Program-made: the position numbers and the translations under genes
Notes under the pieces: model-generated
What the model saw: only the letters and a program-made list of their open reading frames with translations
The model's database searches: none
Told to the model about the DNA's origin: nothing
Assembly (NCBI GenBank): GCA_959598545.1
Contig: CAUGFC010000033.1
Coordinates: 1 to 17,238 of the forward strand
Direction of reading: 5' to 3'
From: an uncultured Olsenella sp.
GTDB taxonomy: Bacteria > Actinomycetota > Coriobacteriia > Coriobacteriales > Atopobiaceae
DNA: 17,238 bases
Shown: positions 1 through 7,478 of the stretch, piece after piece
How the letters are laid out: each line of letters starts with the position of its first letter
Numbering within the stretch: the first letter of the stretch is position 1

Positions 1-364
1 CGGCGTGATCTGCGTGGGCGAGGCATCCGGGCTGCTGGCCATCGCGACGCTCGCGGTCGTCACGGCGACCGGTGCGTGGCAGCCTGCGCTTCTTGCCGCC
101 GGTGCGCTTGGCTTTGGCTATATCCTCACGCAGCCCACGCTCGTCTCGCTCTCCATGGATGCCGACCCCGCGCAGACGGGCCTCTGCACCGGTCTCATCG
201 GCCTCGGCGTCTTTGCCGGCGGTGGGGTGGGCTCCGCTCTCGGCGGCCAGCTCGTGGCGCTCGGCGGCTACGACGCGCTCTGGCTCGCGGCCGGCGCGCT
301 GCTCGTGGGCCAGCTCGTCCTCGGCGGCCGCGCGCTCGCCAGGCTTGCGCGCCGTGCGGGATGA
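1..364 (+). CDS. MFS transporter, C-terminal part (5' end outside window)
   Basis: The reading frame is open from the window edge to a TGA at 362-364, giving about 120 residues. What is seen is a strongly hydrophobic protein with about four membrane segments, small-residue-rich helices (for example GLGVFAGGGVGSALGG) and a short basic tail (ARLARRAG). This pattern fits the last four helices of a 12-helix Major Facilitator Superfamily transporter; the GG/GA-rich helices resemble drug or sugar efflux-type members. The GTG at 5 is in frame but is almost certainly internal, because family members are about 400 residues long. The substrate cannot be told from this fragment. It lies on the same strand as ligA but is separated from it by 355 bases of repeat, so a shared transcript is unlikely. 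Confidence 0.75.
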   Translation, partial: GVICVGEASGLLAIATLAVVTATGAWQPALLAAGALGFGYILTQPTLVSLSMDADPAQTGLCTGLIGLGVFAGGGVGSALGGQLVALGGYDALWLAAGALLVGQLVLGGRALARLARRAG

Positions 365-398
365 GGCCCACATCCGGAATTAAGACGCGTTCGCGCCT

Positions 399-623
399 GC
401 AAAACTCCCGTTCGTGATGAAAACGGTGCGACTCGTCCGCAAAACTCCCGCTCGTGATGAAGCTTTTCCCATCGAGACGAATATCGATTCGATTATTCAT
501 ATAACGAGCTGCGGAAAGAGCGAGGTGCATATCTCGATGGGGTGCCCGCGGGCAAAATCCTTCATCACGAGCGGGAGTTTTGCAGGAGAGTCGACGATCC
601 TTCATCACGAGCGCGCGTTTTGC
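399..623. repeat. Four-copy symmetrical repeat: two tandem 24-bp motifs facing two inverted copies
   Basis: The gap between the MFS gene and ligA holds four copies of a 24-bp motif with core CTCCCGCTCGTGATGA. Copies at 399-422 and 439-462 read forward; copies at 560-583 and 600-623 read in reverse complement. The two inner copies are exact inverted matches over 24 bp; the outer copies differ at a few bases. The start-to-start distance is 40 bp on both sides, and a CGACTC hexamer sits symmetrically in each spacer (429-434, and as GAGTCG at 588-593). Inside this frame a further 10-bp inverted pair occurs (468-477 with 532-541). The centre (478-531) is AT-rich. I see no transposase and no convincing protein. 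It could be a non-autonomous mobile element, a REP-type element, a binding array or a large cruciform; its function is unknown. Confidence 0.85.
543..554. repeat. Perfect 12-bp palindrome TGCCCGCGGGCA inside the repeat
   Basis: A perfect GC palindrome lies only in the right half of the symmetrical repeat, between the inner 10-bp arm (532-541) and the third motif copy. The corresponding left interval is only 5 bp against 18 bp on the right, so the palindrome accounts for the asymmetry of the larger structure. Role unknown. Confidence 0.7.
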
Positions 624-653
624 AGGCAGCGGTCTCATAGCATTGTCGAGGGC

Positions 654-666
654 GTTCGTGACGAAC
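654..666. promoter_or_regulatory. Short inverted repeat upstream of ligA
   Basis: GTTCG at 654-658 and CGAAC at 662-666 form an inverted repeat with a 3-bp centre, 54 bases upstream of the ligA start. It could be an operator or chance in GC-rich DNA. It is not the actinobacterial LexA box, whose half-sites are in the opposite order (GAAC then GTTC). No convincing -35/-10 pair was found nearby. Confidence 0.25.
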
Positions 667-719
667 CATGCGCTACCATGAGGGGCCGAGAAGAACCGCG
701 AGGCAGGCAGGGAGTCCCC

Positions 720-2873
720 ATGGCAGACGAGAAGAACGCGCAGGTCCAGATGTCGCTCTTTGGCGAAGAGCCCGCGCCGGAACCCGCGCCCGCCGTGCAG
801 TCCCCACGCGCCCGCCACGCGGAGCTCAACCGCATCCTTTCCCATGCCGCCTATGCCTACTACGCGCTCGACGACCCCGAGATGACGGACGCCGCCTTCG
901 ACCGGCTGCTCCAGGAGCTGCTCGCCCTGGAGGCGGAGTACCCGGAGCTGGTCACCCCCGAGTCCTACACGCAGCGCGTGGGTGGCTACGTGTCCGAGCA
1001 GTTCGAGCCGGTGGCGCATGCCGCACGCATGTACTCGATGGACGATGCGATGGACCTCGCCGAGCTTGACGAGTGGCTCGCGCGCACCGACGAGGCCCTC
1101 GGCGCCACGCCGGAGCACCCGGTCGCCTACACGTGCGAGCTCAAGATCGACGGCCTCGGCGTCGCGCTCACCTATACGGACGCCCAGTTCGTGCGCGCCG
1201 CCACGCGCGGCGACGGAACGACGGGGGAGAACGTCACGGCCAACGTCCTCACGGTCCGCGACGTGCCCCGCGCCCTGGCACCCGTCGGCCTCGCGCGTCT
1301 GGCCGACGGCGGCCTCGGCCGCTCCGTCGAGGTCCGCGGTGAGGTCTACATGCCGCGCCACTCCTTCGCGCGCCTGAACGAGGACGCGGACGCCGCCGGC
1401 ACGGCCCCCTTCGCCAACCCGAGAAACGCCGCCGCGGGCAGCCTTCGCCAGAAGGACCCCAAGGTCACGGCCCACCGCGACCTCGAGACCTTCATCTATG
1501 CCGTCGCGGACGAGGGCCCCATCGACGTCCACACCCAGTGGGACTTTCTCCAGTGGCTGCGCGACTGCGGCTTCTCCGTGAACGACCACGCCGCGCGCTG
1601 CACCTCCGCCGCCGAGGTCCATGCCTACTGCGAGCGCGCCCTCGCGCAGCGCGACGAGCTGGACTACGACATCGACGGCGTGGTCGTGAAGGTGGACTCC
1701 TTCGCCAGCCAGGAGGCCCTCGGTTTCACGGCGCGTGCTCCGCGCTGGGCCATCGCGTTCAAGTTCCCCCCGGAGGAGAAGCGCACCGTCCTGCGCGAGA
1801 TTCGCGTGCAGGTGGGCCGCACCGGCGTCCTCACGCCCGTCGCCGAGTTCGACCCGGTGACCGTGGCGGGGTCCACGATCGCCCGCGCCACCCTGCACAA
1901 CGTGGACGAGATCGCCCGCAAGAACGTCCGCGTGGGCGACACGATCGTGGTGCATAAGGCTGGCGACGTCATCCCTGAGGTCGTGGGCCCCGTGCTGGAG
2001 CTCCGTCCCGAGGGCGCGCCCGAATTCCAGATGCCCGAGACCTGCCCCTCCTGCGGCAGCCCCGTCGTGCGCGAGGAGGGGGAGGTTGCCTATCGCTGCG
2101 TCTCCATCGACTGCCCGGCCCAGGCCACCGAGCGCCTCATCCACTGGGGCAGCCGCACGGCCATGGACATCGACGGGCTCGGCGACGAGCTGGTGGCGCG
2201 CATGGTCGCCCAGGGCCTGCTGTCGGACGTGGCCGACTTCTACGACAGGCTCACCGAGAAGGACCTCGCGGAGGTGCTTACCGGCCGCCAGACCGTGGAC
2301 GGCGCAGACATCGTCGTCGGTCCCGTCATTGCCGCCAAGATCATGGCGCAGGTCGCGGAGTCGCGCGGCCGCGGTCTGGCGCGCGTCCTCTTCGGCCTGG
2401 GCATCCGCCACGTGGGCGTCACGGTTGCGCGCCAGCTCGCCGCGCACTTCGGGAGCATGCAGGCGCTCGCCGCCGCCACTGAGGAGGACATCGCCCAGGT
2501 GGACGGGATCGGCCCCAAGATAGCCGCCAGCGTGCGCGAGTTCTTCTCGATCGAGAAGAACGTGGCGGTCGTCGAGCGCCTGCGTGCCGCGGGCGTGATC
2601 CTGGAGGAGGAGCGCACCGAACCCGAGCGCCCGCAGACGCTCGCGGGCCTCACCTTCGTGCTCACGGGGACGCTCGAGCGCCGCACGCGGGACGAGGCCA
2701 AGGCCGCGCTCCAGGCGCTCGGCGCCAAGGTCACGGGCTCGGTCTCCAAGAAGACGAGCTACGTGGTGGCGGGGGAGGCTGCCGGGTCCAAGCTCGCCAA
2801 GGCCCAGAGCCTGGGCGTCCCCGTCCTCGACGAGGCCGCCCTCGACCGCGTCCTCGAGACCGGCACCCTCTAG
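720..2873 (+). CDS. ligA: NAD-dependent DNA ligase LigA
   Basis: LigA seals nicks in duplex DNA during replication and repair, using NAD+ to adenylate an active-site lysine. From the ATG at 720 the protein has 717 residues, against about 670 for most LigA proteins. Visible parts in order: an extra N-terminal tail of about 30 residues with QMSLF at 10-14; the NAD-binding Ia region (HAAYAYYALDDPEMTDAAFD); the adenylation motif LKIDG with catalytic K142; the OB fold; a four-cysteine zinc finger (CPSCG...CVSIDCPAQ, about 443-468); helix-hairpin-helix repeats (about 550-610, with VDGIGPK); and a C-terminal BRCT domain (about 640-717). Start choice: MADEKN at 720 follows a purine-rich AGGCAGGGAG stretch; in-frame starts further upstream (to 414) would translate the repeat and give non-protein-like sequence. 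The next gene starts 17 bases downstream, so the two probably share a transcript. Identity is certain; the start is likely. Confidence 0.97.
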   Translation: MADEKNAQVQMSLFGEEPAPEPAPAVQSPRARHAELNRILSHAAYAYYALDDPEMTDAAFDRLLQELLALEAEYPELVTPESYTQRVGGYVSEQFEPVAHAARMYSMDDAMDLAELDEWLARTDEALGATPEHPVAYTCELKIDGLGVALTYTDAQFVRAATRGDGTTGENVTANVLTVRDVPRALAPVGLARLADGGLGRSVEVRGEVYMPRHSFARLNEDADAAGTAPFANPRNAAAGSLRQKDPKVTAHRDLETFIYAVADEGPIDVHTQWDFLQWLRDCGFSVNDHAARCTSAAEVHAYCERALAQRDELDYDIDGVVVKVDSFASQEALGFTARAPRWAIAFKFPPEEKRTVLREIRVQVGRTGVLTPVAEFDPVTVAGSTIARATLHNVDEIARKNVRVGDTIVVHKAGDVIPEVVGPVLELRPEGAPEFQMPETCPSCGSPVVREEGEVAYRCVSIDCPAQATERLIHWGSRTAMDIDGLGDELVARMVAQGLLSDVADFYDRLTEKDLAEVLTGRQTVDGADIVVGPVIAAKIMAQVAESRGRGLARVLFGLGIRHVGVTVARQLAAHFGSMQALAAATEEDIAQVDGIGPKIAASVREFFSIEKNVAVVERLRAAGVILEEERTEPERPQTLAGLTFVLTGTLERRTRDEAKAALQALGAKVTGSVSKKTSYVVAGEAAGSKLAKAQSLGVPVLDEAALDRVLETGTL

Positions 2874-2890
2874 CGGAAGGCAGGACACGC

Positions 2891-3726
2891 ATGCTCGCCG
2901 ACTACCACGTCCACACCGGCTTCTCCGACGACTCGACCTACCCGCTGCGCCAGGTGGCGCTCGACGCCGCGCGGCTCAACCTCGACGAGGTCTGCTTCAC
3001 CGAGCACGTCGACTACGGCGTCAAGCCGGAGTGGGACGAGCCGGCCACCGCGCGCTTCGAGGACGGCCACCCGGTCACCAACTGCCCCTACGAGCCCTAC
3101 CTCGACGAGCTCGACGCCGTGCGCGCGGAGCTCGGCGACAGGGTCAGTCTCCGCGCCGGTCTCGAGCTCGGCGTGCAGCGTCATACGGTCGAGAAGAACC
3201 GTGGGCTCGTGGCGCGTCTGGGCAATCGCCTCGACTTCGTGATCTGCTCGATCCACCAGGTCGGGGACCTCGAGTTCTGGAACGGGGACTACCAGCGCGG
3301 CCGCACGCAGGAGGAGATCAACCTCGCGTACTACGAGGAGATGCTCGCCGTGGTGGTGACTTCCGCGACTACGACGTCCTCGGCCACCTCGACCTGATCC
3401 GTCGCTACGACCCGTACGGCGAGTTCCCGTTCGAGCGGGTCCGCGACGTCGTGGCCGAGGTCCTGCGCCAGGTGGTCTCCGACGGAAAGGGCATCGAGCT
3501 CAATACCTCGGGCATCCGCTACGGCCTCGGCGACTTCCAGCCCTCCCGTGAGATCCTCGAGCTCTACCGCGACCTCGGCGGGACCGTCGTGACCGTGGGA
3601 TCGGACTCGCACACGCCCGACCACCTGGGCTCATACCTGCGCCTCGCCTATCGCGAGCTTGCCGAGCTGGGATTCGAGGGCGTCTGGACGTTCCGGTGCC
3701 ACGAGGGCTCGCGGCACCTGTTCTAA
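2891..3726 (+). pseudogene. Histidinol-phosphatase (PHP family, HisJ-type), frameshifted
   Basis: The gene starts at ATG 2891 behind GGAAGG and reads as a PHP-superfamily metal-dependent phosphatase of the HisJ type, which removes phosphate from histidinol phosphate in histidine synthesis. The first frame carries the metal-site motifs DYHVH (H6, H8), FTEH (E38, H39), GLELG (E92) and SIHQ (H122), up to about residue 155. At about 3350-3358 homology jumps to the -1 frame, which continues DFRDYDVLGHLDLIRRYDP and ends with the SDSHTPDHLG motif and a stop at 3724-3726. Staying in the first frame ends at 3397 with a meaningless SATTTSSATST tail. Adding one base in GTGGTGGTGAC (for example giving GTG GTG CGT GAC) would restore AVVRDFRDYDVLGH and an intact protein of about 278 residues, normal for the family. 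So this is either a fresh inactivation or a sequencing error. No other his genes are nearby, so the true substrate could also be another phosphate ester. Confidence 0.85.
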
Positions 3727-3738
3727 GCTCGCGGCCGT

Positions 3739-3775
3739 GAATCGGGGACTGTGAATTGGGGACTGTCCCCGATTC
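3739..3775. terminator. Inverted repeat in convergent gap; REP-like, possible bidirectional terminator
   Basis: GAATCGGGGAC (3739-3749) and GTCCCCGATTC (3765-3775) form a perfect 11-bp stem. The loop holds a near copy of the left arm (GAATTGGGGAC, 3753-3763) that could pair instead. It lies in the 56-bp gap between the convergent phosphatase and AraC-type genes, so termination from both sides is plausible, although there is no T-run. The AATTGGGGAC core recurs at 13373-13382, which suggests a dispersed REP-type element. Confidence 0.55.
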
Positions 3776-3782
3776 GCACACG

Positions 3783-4637
3783 TCACACGGCGGCGTTCTC
3801 GCGGCGCCACTCGCGCGGGGAGACGCCGAACGCCCCCTTGAACGCGCGCGAGAAGTGCAGCTGGTTGGGGTAGCCCACGGCGCGTCCCACCTCCGCGACC
3901 GGCAGCGCCGTGAGCTTGAGCAGCTCCTTGGCCTTGCCCATGCGGTAGGTGATGAGGTACTGCTGCGGGGACTTGCCCGTGGCCGCCTTGAACACCTTGC
4001 CAAAGTAGCTGCGGTTGAGGCCGGTCCGCTTGGCGATGTCCTCGACCGTGATGTCCGCCTGGTAGTTTTCCTTCACGAAGTCCAGAGCCTCGCGGATGTA
4101 GAAGGCCTGGAGCCGGCCCGCCTGCTGCTCGGCGGGGTGCGAGGCGGAGCGAAGCAGGTAGTCGAGGAAGAGGTAGGTGTGACCCACCAGGTGCAGGGCC
4201 GAGGCGCTGCGGTTGGAGATGAGGTAGCGCATCTCCTCCACCATGAGGGCGCGCAGCTCGCTGGACTGCGTCCGGTAGATGGGCGAGGAGCTCGTGAGTC
4301 CCGCGGCCTCCAGGTTGTCCGCCACGCGGATGCCGTCAAACTCCACCCAGATGTACTCCCACGGGTCGTCGAGGTCGGCCACGTAGGTGTTCACCTGCCC
4401 GGGAAAGATGAGGAAGCCCTCCCCGCCCTGAAGGCGGTGGTCGGTCTTCGCCCCGTTCTCGTCCGTGGTCATGAGCAGGCCCCGGCCGGAGATGATGTAG
4501 TGGAAGAGGTAGTGGTCGCGCCGCGCCGGCCCGAAGGCGTGCCCCGGTGCGCACTGCTCCCGCCCGTACTGGTAGGGCATGAGGTCGACGTAGTGGCCGT
4601 GGGAGAACGTGGAGAACTCGAGCTCGCCGGCGGGCAT
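3783..4637 (-). CDS. msmR: AraC-family transcriptional regulator (MsmR-like)
   Basis: A regulator of 284 residues from the chosen start. The N-terminal part is a cupin-type sugar-sensing domain, with sequence typical of AraC regulators of sugar operons (HYIISGRGLL, GEGFLIFPGQVNTYVADLDDPWEYIWVEFDG). The last 95 or so residues are the double helix-turn-helix DNA-binding domain: ITVEDIAKRTGLNRSYFGKVFKAATG, then VAEVGRAVGYPNQLHFSRAFKGAFGVSPREWRRE. Start choice: the ATG at 4637 has a GAGAGGGGG ribosome-binding site a few bases upstream; another in-frame ATG at 4685 would add 16 residues (MQNASYAVDRKTRGGR) but lacks a clear site. It is divergent from the sugar transporter operon, the usual arrangement for a local activator responding to the imported sugar. 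The inducer (melibiose or raffinose type) is inferred from the neighbours. Confidence 0.9.
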   Translation of the reverse strand: MPAGELEFSTFSHGHYVDLMPYQYGREQCAPGHAFGPARRDHYLFHYIISGRGLLMTTDENGAKTDHRLQGGEGFLIFPGQVNTYVADLDDPWEYIWVEFDGIRVADNLEAAGLTSSSPIYRTQSSELRALMVEEMRYLISNRSASALHLVGHTYLFLDYLLRSASHPAEQQAGRLQAFYIREALDFVKENYQADITVEDIAKRTGLNRSYFGKVFKAATGKSPQQYLITYRMGKAKELLKLTALPVAEVGRAVGYPNQLHFSRAFKGAFGVSPREWRRENAAV

Positions 4638-5039
4638 GCGGCCCCCTCTCGTCTTGCGGTCAACAGCATATGACGCATTTTGCATATTCTATTGCTTTGC
4701 GGACATACGAGAAACTGTAATAAAGCGCATTTTGATAAAACAGATTCACGTGGATGTGGAATCGATTACCGTTTTCTCCGAAACTGCTTAACGCTTCTAC
4801 CTGCTGTTCTAAAAACGAGCAAAACCACTCGCCCTCAAAAGTGCCCCGCTCGGCGAAAGCGTCCTTCTCTGTCTCGCCGCAATCTATGTGAGTTACCAGC
4901 GATAACCAGCAGATATCAATAAAATATGCCAAAACAAGCAGAAAAGCGCGGAAAAACGTCATCCTAAAATCAAGACAACGTAAGGTGGGGCCTCGGTCGG
5001 CGGGCGCACGCCGGCCGGGCAGGGAGAAAGGTTGCGCAG
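4638..5039. promoter_or_regulatory. AT-rich divergent control region of regulator and sugar operon
   Basis: This gap of about 0.4 kb is clearly more AT-rich than the genes on either side and holds no convincing coding sequence. Seen in it: TAGAAT on the - strand (complement of 4686-4691), a possible -10 for the regulator gene; a perfect AATCGATT palindrome at 4760-4767; a 10-bp-phased direct repeat at 4893-4910; TAAAAT hexamers at 4920-4925 and 4965-4970 as possible -10 boxes for the transporter operon, neither with a good -35; and regularly spaced A-tracts at 4921-4969. A weak -35 next to activator-like repeats fits an activator-dependent promoter. The exact promoter cannot be fixed from sequence alone. 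Confidence 0.55.
4893..4910 (+). promoter_or_regulatory. Putative AraC-type activator site (10-bp-phased direct repeat)
   Basis: TTACCAGC (4893-4900) and TAACCAGC (4903-4910) are near-identical and start exactly 10 bases apart, one helical turn. They sit just upstream of a TAAAAT box (4920-4925), overlapping where its -35 would be, which itself is poor (CAGCGA). This is the usual geometry for an AraC-family activator touching RNA polymerase. Assignment to the divergent regulator is inferred. Confidence 0.4.
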
Positions 5040-6155
<1,116 letters not shown>

Positions 6156-6173
6156 GGAAGGAGGGCACACCTT

Positions 6174-7463
6174 ATGCAGAAAAGAGCACTGACACGTCGC
6201 TCCTTCCTCGGGCTCTCCGCCGCCGCTGCCGCCGGCCTCGCGCTCACGGGCTGCGAGGGCGAGCGCTCCGACGGCAGGACCGAGATCGAGTTCGTCTCGT
6301 ACAAGCGTGAGGCCGTGAGCATCTTCGAGGCTCTCATGGCCGAGTTCAACGAGACCAACGACCACATCTACCTCAACTTCACGAGCCCCAACGACGCCGT
6401 TACGATCATGAAGACGCGCTTCGTCCGCGAGGACTATCCCGACGTCGTGGCCATCGGCGGCGACGCCTCCTACGCCGACTTCGTCGACTCCAACATCCTC
6501 GCCGACGTTACCGAGTATCCCGGCATGGCCAACGTCCAGCCGGCCTACCAGGAGATCATGAAGAGCGTCACCTACGTCCCGATGGACGGCATCTACGGCG
6601 TTCCCTACATCGCCAACGCCGCGGGCATGCTCTACAACAAGGACATGTTCGCCGAGAAGGGCTGGGAGATCCCGACCACGTGGACCGAGTTCTGCGACCT
6701 CTGCGAGCAGATCAAGGCGGAGGGCGAGGTCCTTCCTCTCTACCTCGGCTTCCTGGACACCTGGACGATCCTCTCGCCCTGGAACTCCATGCTCGTCGAG
6801 CTCGTGCCGCCCGACCACATCCGCAAGGTCAACGCCGGCGAGGCCAAGTTCGCGGACTACTACCGCGAGCCTGCCGAGAAGCTCCTCAAGCTGCTGGAGT
6901 ACGGCGAGGACGGCCCGATGGCCTACAGCTACGAGGACGCCTGCACCGCCTTCGCGCGCGGCCAGTCGGCGATGTTCCCCTGCGGATCCTTCGCGGTCCC
7001 GCAGATCCTGGGCGCCAACCCGGAGATGAACATCGGCCTGTTTGCCATGCCGGCCTCCGACGACCCCGACGACCGCATCGTCGTCTCCGGCGTCGACCTG
7101 TGCTGGAACATGACGACGGCCAACGAGAACCATCGCGAGCAGATCTACGAGGTCATCGACTTCCTCAACAAGCCGGAGAACATCCAGACCTACATCGACG
7201 ACCAGAAGGCCATCCCCTGCACCGAGGGCGACTTCACGCTCGACCCGCTCTTCGACGACATCCAGGAGTTCCTGGACGAGGGCAAGGTCATCGACTACCC
7301 CGACCACTCCTATCCGTCGGGTATGGCCTGCGACGCCCAGCTCCAGGCGTTCCTCATGGACGGCGACGTTGACGCGTTCCTCGCCAACTGGGACAACCTC
7401 TGGCAGCGCTACAACAAGACCGTCATCCGCAAGTACAACGAGTACATGGCGAACCAGGGATAA
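6174..7463 (+). CDS. msmE: Sugar-binding lipoprotein of ABC transporter, Tat signal
   Basis: This is the extracellular substrate-binding protein of the transporter, 429 residues, anchored by lipid on the outer face of the membrane. The N terminus shows a twin-arginine motif TRRSFLG (residues 7-13), an alanine-rich hydrophobic stretch and a lipobox LTGC with the acylated cysteine at C27. That combination points to Tat export of a folded lipoprotein rather than ordinary Sec export. The mature part resembles family 1 solute-binding proteins for oligosaccharides (FNETNDHIYLNF, YGVPYIANAAGMLYNKDMF, TWTEFCDLCEQIKAEG, FARGQSAMFPCGSF). ATG 6174 follows GGAAGGAGGG. It lies between the ATPase and the permease genes. 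An alpha-galactoside ligand is inferred from the downstream alpha-galactosidase. Confidence 0.93.
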   Translation: MQKRALTRRSFLGLSAAAAAGLALTGCEGERSDGRTEIEFVSYKREAVSIFEALMAEFNETNDHIYLNFTSPNDAVTIMKTRFVREDYPDVVAIGGDASYADFVDSNILADVTEYPGMANVQPAYQEIMKSVTYVPMDGIYGVPYIANAAGMLYNKDMFAEKGWEIPTTWTEFCDLCEQIKAEGEVLPLYLGFLDTWTILSPWNSMLVELVPPDHIRKVNAGEAKFADYYREPAEKLLKLLEYGEDGPMAYSYEDACTAFARGQSAMFPCGSFAVPQILGANPEMNIGLFAMPASDDPDDRIVVSGVDLCWNMTTANENHREQIYEVIDFLNKPENIQTYIDDQKAIPCTEGDFTLDPLFDDIQEFLDEGKVIDYPDHSYPSGMACDAQLQAFLMDGDVDAFLANWDNLWQRYNKTVIRKYNEYMANQG

Positions 7464-7478
7464 GGAGGGGAGAAAGAC

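Noticed and set aside
399..623. CRISPR array
   Set aside because: There are only two direct copies on each side, in opposite orientations, with 16-bp spacers that resemble each other, and no cas genes nearby.
414..719. N-terminal extension of ligA starting at 414
   Set aside because: It would translate the inverted repeat (KTPARDE, SFITSGSFAGES, HHERAFCR), which repeats the same DNA motif in different frames; the family domain begins after 720.
195..2888. Very long open frame on the - strand opposite ligA (897 codons)
   Set aside because: It is an antisense shadow in GC-rich DNA: the low-complexity sequence (rich in Gly, Ala, Arg, Asp, His, Val) matches no family, while ligA on the + strand is unmistakable.
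3350..3360. Programmed ribosomal frameshift in the phosphatase gene
   Set aside because: GTGGTGGTGAC is not a slippery heptamer and no stimulatory structure was recognised; a mutation or sequencing error is simpler.
4609..4922. Small open frames on the + strand in the divergent control region
   Set aside because: They lack ribosome-binding sites and protein-like composition, and overlap the regulator gene or promoter elements.
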